Assembly: GCF_000143415.4 (NCBI RefSeq)
Contig: NW_003314364.1
Coordinates: forward strand, 95,578 to 159,577
Reading direction: 5' to 3'
DNA from: Selaginella moellendorffii
Lineage: Eukaryota > Streptophyta > Lycopodiopsida > Selaginellales > Selaginellaceae
Length of the DNA: 64,000 bases
The notes under the pieces were generated by a model. It did not search any database, was not told the DNA's origin, and was given only the letters and a program-made list of their open reading frames with translations. Positions 20,104 to 33,779 of the stretch are shown piece by piece (within the stretch, counting starts at the first letter, position 1; each line of letters opens with the position of its first letter). A program made the translations under genes and the position numbers.

Positions 20104-21942
20104 TGTGAGACACAAAATCCCTAGGCCCCAAAGTGGAGCTGGAAGGGTGCCACGTGGTAGTGGCCGAAGCGAAAACCAAACGAGCGTAACACGTTTGGAC
20201 TAAAAGCTCCGACTTGAAAGGTCGAGAGCGGGAGTGGAACTCCCAACGAAGTGCTCGAGGAACAAGCACAAAGAGAGCAATAAGCGAGGCTTCAAAAAGG
20301 GACCCAAAAAAGACCAACACATGACACATGGAAGTGTCCGAGATGGAGTCCGAGGCGGACCCGAGTTGGAGTCCGAGATGGACCCGAAGTGGAGTCCGAG
20401 ATGGACCCGAAGTGGAGTCCGATATGGAGTCCGAAGTGGAGTCCGAGATGGAGTTTGAGATGGACCCGAGATGGAGTCCGAGATGGAGTCCGAGGTGGAC
20501 CCGAGTTGGAGTCCGAGATGGACCCGAAGTGGAGTCCGAGATGGACCCGAAGTGGAGTCCGAGATGGACCCCAAGTGGAGTCCGATATGGAGTCCGAAGT
20601 GGAGTCCAAGATGGAGTCCGAGATGGACCCGAGATGGAGTCCGAGATGGAGTCCGAGATGGAGTCCGACGTGGAACCGAGTTGGAGTCCGAGATGGACCC
20701 GAAGTAGAGTCCGAGATGGACCCGAAGTGGAGTCCGATATGGAGTCCGAAGTGGAGTCCGAGATGGAGTCCGAGATGGACCCGAGATGGACCCGAGATGG
20801 AGTCCGAAGTCAAGACCAGGACCAAGACCGAGACCGGGACCGAGACCGAGACCGAGATCGGGACCGAGATCGAGGCCGAGGCCGAGGCCGAGTCCGAGTC
20901 CGAGTCCGAGTCTGAGCCGGAGTCCGAGTCCAAGTTTGAAGCCTGAGAGGGTGAAAGCCCAAAACGTTCGTCTCCCAGACCCTGGGGGGTTTGGTGAGCT
21001 CCAAAAGTATAGTAGGGGGAGGACTGCAGTGGAGCCAGTTTGGCCAGGAAAGGCCAGTTCGGCCCAGGAAGGCCGGACCCAGTGTTGGGTGATGAGCTGC
21101 CCACTGGGAAGTCCAAGACTAGAGTGAACATGGACCGACAAGCGGGGTAGCTTGGTGAAGTGTTCAAGAGCCGGCTCTAGTTCCCCCGGGAGATCGACTG
21201 GCCGATGCTCCCAGTTCAAGTGTGGGTGGCACTACCTACTTGGACACCTGTCGTGGCTCAACGGAACCTCGCTCTAAGCCCATGGCTAGAGCACCTAAAG
21301 GCGAAAGGCGAGGAGAGTACCCAGGTGGCTCGCATAAGGCCACGGTGTTCCGAAACGTTGTCCCAAAGGCCCAGACTATGGAAAGGAAGAGGAGCAGTCC
21401 TCTGGGGTAGTGACCAAGGACACAGTTGTGTGGTGAGGAAGTCCCAGAGGACCGTGGGACGTAATGGTCGGGCCTGTGGGCCTCGATCCAGTGGCAGTGT
21501 TGGTGAACACGGCCATGGTCGAAAAGGGACTTGGTGGGGACCGGAACAGAGATATCGGGGAAGGCTATTCCCCATGTCTGTAGGCATCCTAAGGATGTTA
21601 AGGAGTGGATCTGGGATGATCACTCATGGACGGATGACCCAGTCTTTGAGAGACGGGATTGGAATACAGGTGGTGTTGGACCACCAGTGTGACCAAGGTA
21701 AATGGGCATGGCCTTAGCGTAACGGGCCGATACGTCGGTGGTACCTTGGGGTGTTGATCATGGGATCGGACACGTGGAGCACTTGGACCAAGTGCTAAGG
21801 TTGGGTGGCATGGATGCCATTCTCAGGGCTAGCAAGCCCCAAGTCCTAAGTTGGACTTATGGAGGTTGTGAATGAGACTCCTCCAAGTGGTTGGAGGTGT
21901 GGTTAAGTGACTAAAGTAGAATGGAAAAATTAGTCGCTGACA
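20104..21942 (+). repeat. LARD copy 3, 5' LTR
   Basis: 1,839 bp, with TGTGAG start and GCTGACA end (one base off the usual CTTACA). The array at 20335-20940 is built from GAGTCCGAGATGGACCC-type units and then GAGACC and GAGTCC hexamers. Confidence 0.88.
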
Positions 21943-24900
21943 ACTTGGTATCGGAGCTGTTCCTTAGTCCGACTTTTATTGGTGCTCAAGTATATCACCA
22001 CTGTTGTTGGCATCGGAAGGTCCGAGGAGTGGGCCTATCCTTGAGGAGTAGCAAGTCGGGAAGACATGGCTCTCCATTACAGTTCATGTGGGAACTTGTA
22101 GACAAAGTGGTGGATAGAAAAGGGCCAATAATGGAACGACTTTGGGATCTTGGGAACAGTATAAGGTTTCCTCAAAGAAATGAAGATGTGATCCAGATGA
22201 GCGTTTGACGCAGCAGACGGGCTAACATAGTTGTGGTAAACAACTATAGTTGGGATCACGGGAAAGATAGAGACTCCAAAAACAATAAAGGAGTCACAAG
22301 TTTATCCTCACGTGGTTGAGGCTGGTGCTCATGAAGGTGAGACCGGAATGGATGACCGTGAGAGGTCAAGTATGGATGAGGACACGAATCCTCGAAATGG
22401 TAGCCGGGGCTACCTCTAATAAATGCTGGAACAACCCAAGGAGTTGGGGGTGTATTAAGTGGATGATTTGGTATTCTCATCACATGGACAAGTAGTCCTA
22501 AGGGGCATAGGTTGCCCCCAGAGAACAAAATCAAGTGTCGGAGTAACACTCGTGAAAATAGTCCTTTTGAGTAGGACAGGAATGCAAGAAGTGTATTCCA
22601 GTGAGCTAGTGCCTCACAAGTAGGACCTTACAGGTCTGTGGAGTAACCAAGTCCAAAACTGCTGGAGACTCAAGTAGAGTCAAGGAATGGTTCTAAAAGG
22701 ACTGATGGAAGCATTTGGATTGAGGTGTGTTGTACCCCACGAAAGATGGGGGGGGGGGGGGGGGGATCATAGGATCCAAGGATGAGAACAGAGGGTATCT
22801 CATCGATGGTAAAATGTGCCATGCTAAAGTTATGGGAAAGGTGTTCCCAGAAGAAAACAACTTTGACACAAAGTTGTGTGTGACCTTTATGGTGCGGTGC
22901 TAACGGATGGTTGGTCTTGGCAAAGACTTAGACACAACGGGGAAGTGTCATAGAGATAGGCTCGTAGAGCCGATGGTGTGGAGACACCAAATGTGCCAAG
23001 GTGTTATACCTTGAGGCTATGTTGTTGGGTTCATGAGAACCCCTTGCCAAAGGAATCCCAATGGAAATGGGAATGGCATAGCCTAAGCTGCAGAGCATGC
23101 AATTGGAGTGTGGTGACCCAGATAATGATGGAGGTGTGAAAGCACCAAGCAATTATCTATGAGGCTATGAGGCTATGAGGCTATGAGGCAACTAAGCAAG
23201 AGGTGCAAAATAACTGGTTAAATGGGTAGAAAGTAGCTACCCAAGACTTCTTAATAGCGTAGGGAAGTCGGATATACCCTTACGGGGGATAAGTTGCTTG
23301 TGTTGCGATATAGTAAGTCAATGTCATAAAAGGAAATACTCATTGTCAAGAAAGCCATCATTAGGACACCCGAACACTCTAGAACACCAGAAGGTGGTGT
23401 TTGATGTCGCGAGGGCAATAGATAAGGCCCAAGGGACTAAGTCCCTAGCGAATGTTGGATAGTAGGTGCTATCCAAATGTCCAAGGTGGCGGAGACAGGA
23501 GAAGACTGTCTACTCGAATTGGACAAAGCCAAAAAATGGAATTTTGGCAAGGCTAGTGATGGGCATGCAAAGGCTCGTAAGCAACAACGTAATCCCGGTG
23601 TGTGGGATTATAGGGTGAGCATACCTGGATTGAGGAACCACTCCCTAGGCTATCGGGTAGGTTCATCCCTAAGAATACTTGCTAAGGCATAATAGAAAGT
23701 GCAAAGCTATCCTCCGGGTCTGGAGGAGAATGACCGAAGGAAAGGTGTGAAGCCAAAAGCAAGAAGTAAGGGGATAGAACCGAACCATAGGAATCGAAGG
23801 GCATAACCAAGGTTGGTTATGCCAGCTGGGAGTGGAGAATCAAGTGGGGGTTCGAGGGTGTTGCCGCTAGCAACCATGATGCCATGGAGAGTCTAAAATA
23901 TGGGATTGTCCATGTTAGGCTATATGGTAATTGGAAAGCTTGCAAAAAGGGGGGCCTTAACAAGCTAAGGGACAGAGTTCCTTCAAGGTTCCCAAAGAGG
24001 ATTCTAGGTAGCTTAGTACCTAGAAAGGCCAAGCGTGAATGGTTCAAAGAACGCGCGAAATCAGAGTGGCGCAGCAGAAGCGTGGTCTTGAAGCTTGCCA
24101 TGAGGCAAGGCTATCAAGGTTAGGGAAGTAGTTCCCGAGTGTTCAAAGAGAAGGCTTTGAACGAAAGTCGATGACCAAGGACTTTCACGCTTATGCAGGA
24201 ACCATGTTACAATGGTCGGAGGACTTGCCAAGTGAGGTTGGCAAGTCGGGGGGAACAAATACCCTAGTTGAAGGTGATAGTGGGCCATGGGGCCAAGCAT
24301 GGAGGAGTCCATGCATGATCACAGGCTTGTCAAGTGAGAGGACTTGGCAGTGGGGAGGAACCAGGTTCCTAAGCTATGATCTATAGCGTGCTTTAAATAT
24401 AAGTTGGTGCACCGGCGTGGGGAGTCACGCCAGGCATCTTGTGTGATGCCGTCCGTAGATGCATATACGGAGGTTGGGTTTGAGTCCCGACCCTCTAGTG
24501 CTTGGGTTCGAGTCCCAAATCACTAGGGCGTGGTGATGGTTTGGAATATGGGGACACTCATATTTCGGTGGTCATGGACTCTCAGTGGGGAGACTGGTTT
24601 GGGCACACCGCCAAGCGAGGGATGCCTCGGAGTCGTGATGCACGGTTAGATTGCTTAGAGTGAAAGCTCGGCATATCTAACTTGAACGCTTTGGTGCAAA
24701 GGGCACCAAGGACGTGGTGAATGAGATGGGGACACCCAGTCTCAGTTGCTATGGACCCTTGGCTGGAAGGGCTGGCTTGGGCGCACCGCCAAGTGTGGGG
24801 GATGCCCCCGGGGTCGTAGTTAACAAGTTAAAGGTCTGGAAGACCTAGTACCTATTGGCAAACTTGTTAAGGTGCCGAGGTGAGATCACTAGGTGATCTT

Positions 24901-25010
24901 GTGGCTAAATAAGGACAAGGTCCTTGTTTGGGTTAAGGAATAAGGTTCCTAGTTCAAAGTGTTGATTTGAACTATTGATGATGGTGTGGCTTGGTCAAGG
25001 TGACCAAGTG

Positions 25011-25040
25011 GTTTAGGGTTTAGGGTTTAGGGTTTAGGGT
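25011..25040. repeat. Interstitial telomere repeat inside a 38-bp duplication
   Basis: About four TTTAGGG units are flanked by a 38-bp direct duplication of LARD sequence (24968-25005 and 25041-25078, one mismatch). LINE copy B starts right after the second copy. The other LARD copies lack both the telomere tract and the duplication. Confidence 0.85.
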
Positions 25041-25078
25041 TGAACTATTGATGATGGTGTGGCTTGGTCAAAGTGACC

Positions 25079-25214
25079 GAAGGGCCCTGCCCAGGGCCCA
25101 GCCCTACGACACATTAGGTGCAGAGGACGACACGGCTGGGGGAGTCAGGTCCGGTGGGACACGACCGGGGCGGAGGTAGGAGTCCCCGTGTGGGAGGCGC
25201 TTGGACATGCTCGA
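25079..25214 (+). mobile_element. LINE copy B, left part (5'-truncated)
   Basis: Matches LINE A at about 57875-57998 (ORF2 C-terminal region). It continues at 33324-33779, after LARD copy 4. The LINE is flanked by TCAAAGTGACC on the left and TCAAGGTGACC on the right, an 11-bp imperfect TSD. Confidence 0.85.
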
Positions 25215-27212
25215 TGTGAGCGACTAATTTTTCCATTTTACTTTAGTCACTTAACCACACCTCCGACCACTTGGAGGAGTCTCATTCACAACCTCCACAA
25301 GTCCCAGTTAGGACTTGGGGCTTGCTAGCCCCGAGAATGGCATCCATACCACTCAACCTTTGCACTTGGTCTAAGTGCTCCACGTGTCCGATCCCATGAT
25401 CGACACCCGAAGGTATCACCGACATATCGGCCCGTTACGCTGAGGCCATACCTATTCACCTTGGTCACGCTGGTGGTCCAACACCACCTACATTGCAATC
25501 CTGTCTCTAATAGACTAGGCCATCCATCCATGAGGGATCATCCCAGATCCACTCCTTAGCATCCTTAGGATGCTCGCAGACTTAGGGAATAACCTTCCCC
25601 AATATCTCTTTTCCGGTCCCCACCAAGTCCCTCTTTGTCGATGGCCATGTTCACCAACACTGCCACTGGATCAAGGCCTGCAGGCCCGACCTCTAAGTCC
25701 AACTGTCCTCTGGGACTTCCTCACTGGGTGACCGTGTCCTTTGTCACCACACCAGAGGGCTACTCCTCTTCCTTTTCACAACCTGGGACTTTGGGACCAC
25801 ATTTCGGAACACCGTGGCCTTACGCGAGCCACCTGGGTACTCTCCCCACCTTTCGCCTTTAGGTGCTCTAGCCATGGGCTTAGAGCGAGGTTCCATTGAG
25901 CCACGCCTGGTATCCAAGTAGGTAGTGCCACCCACACTTGGACTAGGAGCATCGGCCAGTCGATCTCCCAGGGGAACTAGAGCCGGCTCTTGAACACTTC
26001 ACCAAGCTACCCCGCTTGTCGGTTCGTATTCACTCTAGTCTTGGACTTCCCAGTGGGTAGCTCATCACCCAACACTGGGTCCGGCCTTCCTGGGCCAAAC
26101 TGGCCTTTCCTGGCCAAACTGGCTCCACTGCAGACCTCCCCCTACTATACTTTTGGAGCTCACCAAACCCCCAGGGTCTGGGAGACGAACGCTTTGGGCT
26201 TTCACCCTCTCAGACTCGAACTTGGACTCGAACTCGGACTCGGACTCGGACTCGGCCTCTGCCTCGGCCTCGGTCTCGGTCTCGGGCCCGATCTCGATCT
26301 CGGTCTCGGTCTCAGTCCCGATCTCGGTCTCGGTCTCGACTTCGGACTCCATCTCGGGTCCATCTCGGACTCCATCTCGGGTCCATCTCGGACTCCATCT
26401 CGGGTCCATCTTGGACTCCATCTCGGGTCCCATCTCGGACTCCATCTCGGACTCCATCTCGGGTCCATCTCGGACTCCATCTCGAACTCCATCTTGGACT
26501 CCATCTCGGACTCCATCTCGGGTCCCATCTCGGACTCCATCTCGGGTCCATCTCGGACTCCATCTCGAACTCCATGTCGGGTCCATCTCGGACTCCATCT
26601 CGGGTCCCATCTCGGACTCCATCTCGGACTCCATCTCGAGTCCATCTCGGACTCCATCTCGGGTCCCATCTCGGACTCCATCTCGGACTCCATCTCAAGT
26701 CCATCTCGGACTCCATCTCGGGTCCATCTCGGACTCCATCTCGAACTCCATGTCGGGTCCATCTCGGACTCCATCTCGGGTCCCATCTCGGACTCCATCT
26801 CGGACTCCATCTCGAGTCCATCTCGGACTCCATCTCGGGTCCCATCTCGGACTCCATCTCGGACTCCATCTTAGGTCCATCTCGGACTCCATCTCGGGTC
26901 CATCTCGGACTCCATCTCAAACTCCATCTAGGGTCCATGTCGGACTCCATCTCGGACTCCACTTCGGACTCCAACTCGAGTCCATCTCGGACACTTCCAC
27001 GTGTCATGTGTTGGCCCTTTTTGGAGCCTCGCTTATTGCTCGCTTCGTGCTCGTTCCTCGAGCACTTTGTTGGGAGTTCCACTCCTGCTCTTGACTTTTC
27101 AAGTCGGAGCTTTTGGTCCAAACGTGTTACACTCGTTTGGCTCTCGCTTCGGCCACTACCACGTGGCGCCCTTCCGGCTCCACTTTGGGGCCTAGGGATT
27201 TTGTGTCTCACA
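25215..27212 (-). repeat. LARD copy 4, 3' LTR
   Basis: 1,998 bp, the longest complete LARD LTR here, because of a long array (about 26215-26990) of GGACTCCATCTC / GGGTCCATCTC units. Every frame is stop-free there, giving apparent proteins of about 300 residues that I reject. Confidence 0.9.
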
Positions 27213-30200
27213 ACTCCACCACCCATAGACGAAGTTCGATGTCCTCATCGAACGGTAAACCATTTTATAAAGTAACACCTGCATGTGTTACCATTTCCAT
27301 CCTTGGCACCTAACCAATATTTGTCAATAGTTTGACATTGAAGGCTCACCATGCCTTCTCCATATTCGTCAATGGTTTGACACCAAAGGCTCACTATGCC
27401 TTGCCCATCCTCTAAGGAGGGTAGTCTCTCCAACTTAGAGACTGATTGGACCACATGTAGTGGTTCTCTCCTTTTATTGGTTTAGTTCTCGCTAAACCTC
27501 TTAGAGACCCTTCTCTAAGTCAATCCCACTACTCCTTCTCGAGTAGTCTCAATTTCCATCTATTGAACGTTTGCACCTTAGAACTTTTACTCTTTTGACT
27601 TTTTGGAAGTCAATTTCCTAGGTGTCTCCAACACCTTGCATTGCATAGCTTGTGCAACTCCAGTTCCCCATCCTAGGAAGTTCATTACTTGAGGGCACCA
27701 TCATCCTCTCTTCTATTTCGTGCCACCTTGGGCACTAAGTTCCATTTATCATACTTTGTGCTAGGGCTGTCCATGGCCCTATCATTTGGCTACCTTACCG
27801 CTCCCTCCCTTGGAGCTTCCACTTTCGCCAAATCGGAGCAATTTGGAATCCATCCTTGGAAACACACTTCCTTTCCCGCAACTTGTTAGCGTCCAACACA
27901 TTAGTGTTCCTTGCTTAACCTCGTCACTTGGATTCCTTCCAAGGGATTCCATGGCCCTATCTTGGCCACTCATCTTTTGCTCCTATCCTTGATTGTTGCA
28001 CCAAGCAACCTCGAATCTCTACCTCCCTCCTTGAGGTATTCTTTTGATTCCATAGCAAAGGCTCTGCTTTGCCAAGACTAGGGTGTTCACCCCTAGTAAG
28101 TCTCTTTTAGCATCTTCTACTGTGGGCTCTATCCACGGCCCAACTTTGTGACCCTCCCATGGGTCTCTTTAGAGACTACTTTCCTTGGACACACTATGCC
28201 ATCGCAATGATATAGCTCATTTCCCTAAGGTGCTTTTCCCACTTGGTCACCTTGACCAAGCCACACCATCATCAATAGTTCAAATCAACACTTTGAACTA
28301 GGAACCTTATTCCTTAACCCAAACAAGGACCTTGTCCTTATTTAGCCACAAGATCACCTAGTGATCTCACCTCGGCACCTTAACAAGTTTGCCAATAGGT
28401 ACTAGGTCTTCCAGACCTTTAACTTGTTAACTACGACCCCGGGGGCATCCCCCACACTTGGCGGTGCGCCCAAGCCAGCCCTTCCGGCCAAGGGTCCATA
28501 GCAACTGAGATTGGGTGTCCCCATCTCACTCACCACGTCCTTGGTGCCACTTGCACCAAAGCGTTCAAGTTAGATATGCTGAGCTTTCACACTAAGCAAT
28601 CTAACCGTGCATCACGACTCCGAGGCATCCCTCGCTTGGCGGTGTGCCCAAACCAGTCTCCCCACTGACAGTCCATGACCACCGAAATATGAGTGTCCTC
28701 ATATTCCAAACCATCACCACGCCCTAGTGATTTGGGACTCGAACCCAAGCACTAGAGGGTCGGGACTCGAACCCAACCTCCGTATATGCATATACGGACG
28801 GCATCACACAAGATGCCTGGCGTGACTCCCCACGCCGGTGCACCAACTTATATTTAAAGCGCGCTATAGATCACAGCTTAGGAACCTAATTCCTCCCCAC
28901 TGCCAAGTCCTCTCACTTGACAAGCCTGTGATCATGCATGGACTCCTCCATGCTTGGCCCCATGGCCCACCCTTTTTGAAGTTATCACCTTCAATTAGGG
29001 TATTTGTTCCCCTGACTTGCCAATCTCGCTTTGGCAAGTCCTCTGACCACTGTAACATGGTTCCTGCACAAGCGTGAAAGCCCTTGATCACCGACTTTCG
29101 TTCAAAGCCCTCTCTTTGAACACTCGGGAACTTCTTCCCTAACCTTGATAGCCTTGCCTCATGGCAAGCTTCAAGACCACGCTTCTGCTGCGCCACTCTG
29201 ATTTCGCGCGTTCCTTGAACCATTTACGCTTGGCCTTTCTAGGTACTAAGCTACCTAGAATCATCTTTGGGAACCTTGAAGGAACTCTGTCCCTTAGCTT
29301 GCTAAAGCCTCCCTTTTTGCAAGCTTTCCAATTACTATATAGTCTAACATGGACAATTCCATGTTTTAGACTCTCCATGGCATCACGGTTGCTAGCGGCA
29401 ACACCCTCGAGCCCCCACTTCATTCTCCACTCCCAGTTGGCATAACCAACCTTGGTTATGCCCTTCGATTCCTATGGTTCGGTTCTATCCCCTTACTTCT
29501 TGCTTTTGGCTTCACATCTTTCCTTCAGTCATTCTCCTCTAGACTAGGAGGATAGCTTTGCACTTTCTATCATGCCTTAGCAAGTATTTTTAAGGATGAA
29601 CCTACCCAATAGCCCAGGGACTGGTTCCTCAATCCGGGTATGCTCACCTTATAATCCCACACACTGGGATTACATTGTTGCTTATGGGCCTTTACATGCC
29701 CATCACTAGCCTTGCCAAAATTCCATTTTTTGGCTTTGTCCAACTCGGGTAGACAGTCTTCTTCTGTCTCCGCAACCTTGGACATTTGGATAGCACCTTC
29801 TATCCATCATTTGTTAGGGACTTAGTCCCTTGGGCTTCATCCATTGCCCTCGCGATATCAAACACCACCTTCTGGTGTTCTAGAGTGTTCGGGTGTCTCA
29901 ATGATGGCTTTCTTGACAATGAGTATTTCCTTTTATGACATTGACTTACTATATCGCAACATAAGCAACTTATCCCCCGTAAGGGTATATCCAACTTCCC
30001 TATGCTATTAAGAAGTCTTAGGTAGCTATCTTCTACCCGTTTAACCAGTTATTTTGCACCTCTTGCTTAGTTGCGTTATAGTTGTCAAGTCCTACAACTC
30101 ATTGCTTGGTGCTTCCACACCTCCATCATTATTTGGGTCACCACACTCCAATTGCATGCTCTGCAGCTTAGGCTATGCCATTCCCATTTCCATTGGGATT

Positions 30201-31321
30201 CCTTTGGCAAGGGGTTCTCATGAACCCACCAACATAGCCTCAAGGTATCACACCTTGGCACATTTGGTGTCTCCACACCATCGGCTCCACGAGCCTACCT
30301 CTATGACACTTCCCCTTTGTGTCTACGTCTTTGCCAAGACCAACACCGCTCTTTCTCATGCTAACCATCCGTTAGCACTGCACCATAGATGTCACACACA
30401 ACTTTGTGTCAAAGTTGTTTTCTTCTGGGAACACCTTTCCCATAACTTTGGTATGACACATTTTGCCATCGATGAGATACCCTCTATTCTCATCCTTGGA
30501 TCCTATGATCCCCCCCCATCCTTCATGGGGTACAACACACCTCAGTCCAAATGCTTCCATCAGTCCTTTAGGACCATTCCTTGACTCTTCTTGAGTCATC
30601 CAGCAGTTTTGGACTTGGTTAATCCACAGACCCGTAAGGTCCTACTTGTGAGGCACTAGCTCACTGGAATTCACTTCTTGCATTCATGTCCTACTCACAA
30701 GGACTATTTTCACAAGTGTTACTCTGACACTTGATTTTGTTCTCTGGGGGCAACCTCTGCCCCTTAGGACTACTTGTCCATGTAATGAGAATACCAACTC
30801 ATCTTTAGGTACACCTCCCAACTCTTGGGTTGTTCCAGCATTTATTAAAGGTAGCCCCGGCTACCATTTCAAGGACTTGAGTCCTCTTCCGTATTTGACC
30901 TCCCACGGTCATTACCTCTGGTCTCACATTCATGAGCACCAACCTCAACTATATGAGGATAATCTTGTGACTCCTTTATTTTTTTTGGAGTCTACATCTT
31001 TCCCGTGATCCCAACTATAGTTGTTTATCACAACTACGTTAGCCCGTTTGCTGCGTCAAACGTTCATTTGGATCACATCCTCAGCTCTCCTAGGAGACCT
31101 TATATTGTTCCCAAGATCCCAAAGTCGTTCCATTATTGGCCCTTTTCTATCCACCACATTGTGCCCAAGTTCACGCATGAACTTGAGTGGAGAGCCATGT
31201 CCTCTCGACATGCTGCTCCTCCAGGATAGGCCCACTCCTAGGACCTTTCGATGCCAACATCAATGGTGATATACTTGAGCACCAATAAAAGTCGGACTAA
31301 GGAACAGCTCCAATACCAAAT

Positions 31322-33318
31322 TGTGAGCGACTAATTTTTCCATTTTACTTTAGTCACTTAACCACACCTCCGACCACTTGGAGGAGTCTCATTCACAACC
31401 TCCACAAGTCCCAGTTAGGACTTGGGGCTTGCTAGCCCCGAGAATGGCATCCATACCACTCAACCTTTGCACTTGGTCTAAGTGCTCCACGTGTCCGATC
31501 CCATGATCGACACCCGAAGGTATCACCGACATATCGGCCCGTTACGCTGAGGCCATACCTATTCACCTTGGTCACGCTGGTGGTCCAACACCACCTACAT
31601 TGCAATCCTGTCTCTCATAGACTAGGCCATCCATCCATGAGGGATCATCCCAGATCCACTCCTTAGCATCCTTAGGATGCTCGCAGACTTAGGGAATAAC
31701 CTTCCCCAATATCTCTTTTCCGGTCCCCACCAAGTCCCTCTTTGTCGATGGCCATGTTCACCAACACTGCCACTGGATCAAGGCCTGCAGGCCCGACCTC
31801 TAAGTCCAACTGTCCTCTGGGACTTCCTCACTGGGTGACCGTGTCCTTTGTCACCACACCAGAGGGCTACTCCTCTTCCTTTCCACAACCTGGGACTTTG
31901 GGACCACATTTCGGAACACCGTGGCCTTACGCGAGCCACCTGGGTACTCTCCCCACCTTTTGCCTTTAGGTGCTCTAGCCATGGGCTTAGAGCGAGGTTC
32001 CATTGAGCCACGCCTGGTATCCAAGTAGGTAGTGCCACCCACACTTGGACTAGGAGCATCGGCCAGTCGATCTCCCAGGGGAACTAGAGCCGGCTCTTGA
32101 ACACTTCACCAAGCTACCCCGCTTGTCGGTTCGTATTCACTCTAGTCTTGGACTTCCCAGTGGGCAGCTCATCACCCAACACTGGGTCTGGCCTTCCTGG
32201 GCCAAACTGGCCTTTCCTGGCCAAACTGGCTCCACTGCAGACCTCCCCCTACTATACTTTTGGAGCTCACCAAACCCCCCAGGGTCTGGGAGACGAACGC
32301 TTTGGGCTTTCACCCTCTCAGACTCGAACTCGGACTCGAACTCGGACTCGGACTCGGACTCGGCCTCTGCCTCGGCCTCGGTCTCGGTCTCGGTCCCGAT
32401 CTCGATCTCGGTCTCGGTCTCAGTCCCGATCTCGGTCTCGGTCTCGACTTCGGACTCCATCTCGGGTCCATCTCGGAGTCCATCTCGGGTCCCATCTCGG
32501 ACTCCATCTCGGACTCCATCTCGGGTCCATCTCGGACTCCATCTCGGACTCCATCTCGGGTCCATCTCGGACTCCATCTCGGACTCCATCTCGGGTCCAT
32601 CTCGGACTCCATCTCGGGTCCCATCTCGGACTCCATCTCGGACTCCATCTCGAGTCCATCTCGGACTCCATCTCGGGTCCCATCTCGGACTCCATCTCGG
32701 ACTCCATCTCAGGTCCATCTCGGACTCCATCTCGGGTCCATCTCGGACTCCATCTCAAACTCCATCTCGGGTCCATCTCGGACTCCATCTCGGACTCCAC
32801 TTCGGACTCCAACTCGAGTCCATCTCGGACCCTTCATCGTGTCTTGTGTTGGCCCTTTTTGGAGCCTCGCTTATTGCTCGCTTCGTGCTCGTTCCTCGAG
32901 CACTTTGTTGGGAGTTCCACTCCTGCTCTTGACTTTTCAAATCGGAGCTTTTGGTCCAAACGTGTTACCACTCCTTTGGCTCTCGCTTCGGCCNNNNNNN
33001 NNNNNNNNNNNNNNNNNNNNNNNNNNNNNNNNNNNNNNNNNNNNNNNNNNNNNNNNNNNNNNNNNNNNNNNNNNNNNNNNNNNNNNNNNNNNNNNNNNNN
33101 NNNNACGTGTCATGTGTTGGCCCTTTTTGGAGCCTCGCTTATTGCTCGCTTCGTGCTCGTTCCTCGAGCACTTTGTTGGGAGTTCCACTCCTGCTCTTGA
33201 CTTTTCAAATCGGAGCTTTTGGTCCAAACGTGTTACACTCCTTTGGCTCTCGCTTCGGCCACTACCACGTGGCGCCCTTCCGGCTCCACTTTGGGGCCTA
33301 GGGATTTTGTGTCTCACA
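31322..33318 (-). repeat. LARD copy 4, 5' LTR (contains gap)
   Basis: Matches the 3' LTR nearly base for base up to the array. It contains 111 N at 32994-33104. The roughly 155 bp before the gap (about 32838-32993) recur right after it (33105-33270). The other LTRs have this segment once. Confidence 0.88.
32994..33104. other. Assembly gap (111 N) flanked by a duplicated segment
   Basis: A run of N. The same 5' LTR segment lies on both sides with few differences, as expected for a scaffolding join of two overlapping repeat ends. Confidence 0.95.
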
Positions 33319-33323
33319 CTCGA

Positions 33324-33779
33324 TGGGCGATATGGCGAGCGACGGGAGTCCAAGCCCTTTGGGAAGCACGCAACCGGGCACATTTCGAAGGGACACAGGT
33401 CGGAGTATCACAGGTACTGGCAGAGTGGTGGAGACTTACACTGGCGGCAATACGGCTTCACCATGCTATCCTCCGGGACAGGGGGAAGCTCGAGAGGCTC
33501 GAGGAGTGGCAAAAAGCATGGCTGCCATGTTTTGGTAGAGGAGATCACAAGGAGGTTCGTTGGAGATGGCGCCCCCCGGAGTCGATCTTGCGGTCAGCAC
33601 GAAGGGGGGATATGGATCTGGACGTGATACGACGGAGACGACCGCAGCCGCTTCTACTGCAGGCCTAGTCTCACTTTAGATGAGGGAGATCACCACTAGG
33701 TAGCATGAGCTTTGGGCAGCATGCCCAGTTTTTGTATTAGTCCCTACGGGACATTGGGGAATGTACATACACGTTTCAT
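33324..33779 (+). mobile_element. LINE copy B, right part
   Basis: Continues ORF2 C-terminal sequence after the LARD copy 4 TSD and runs through the 3' UTR to ACACGTTTCAT. It includes the 3' hairpin GTCCC-TAC-GGGAC (33740-33752). There is no poly-A tail. Confidence 0.85.

Larger units (their letters stand above)
25215..33318 (-). mobile_element. LARD copy 4: complete, young, minus strand
   Basis: Flanked by a perfect TSD CTCGA (25210-25214, 33319-33323) within LINE copy B. 3' LTR 25215-27212, PPT 27213-27228, interior 27229-31321, PBS 31307-31318 (minus-strand TGGTATTGGAGC), 5' LTR 31322-33318. The LTRs are almost identical outside the array, so this is the youngest LARD insertion here. The interior carries the five-hairpin cluster at 28724-28836 and no credible coding region. 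The 5' LTR contains a sequencing gap. Confidence 0.92.
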
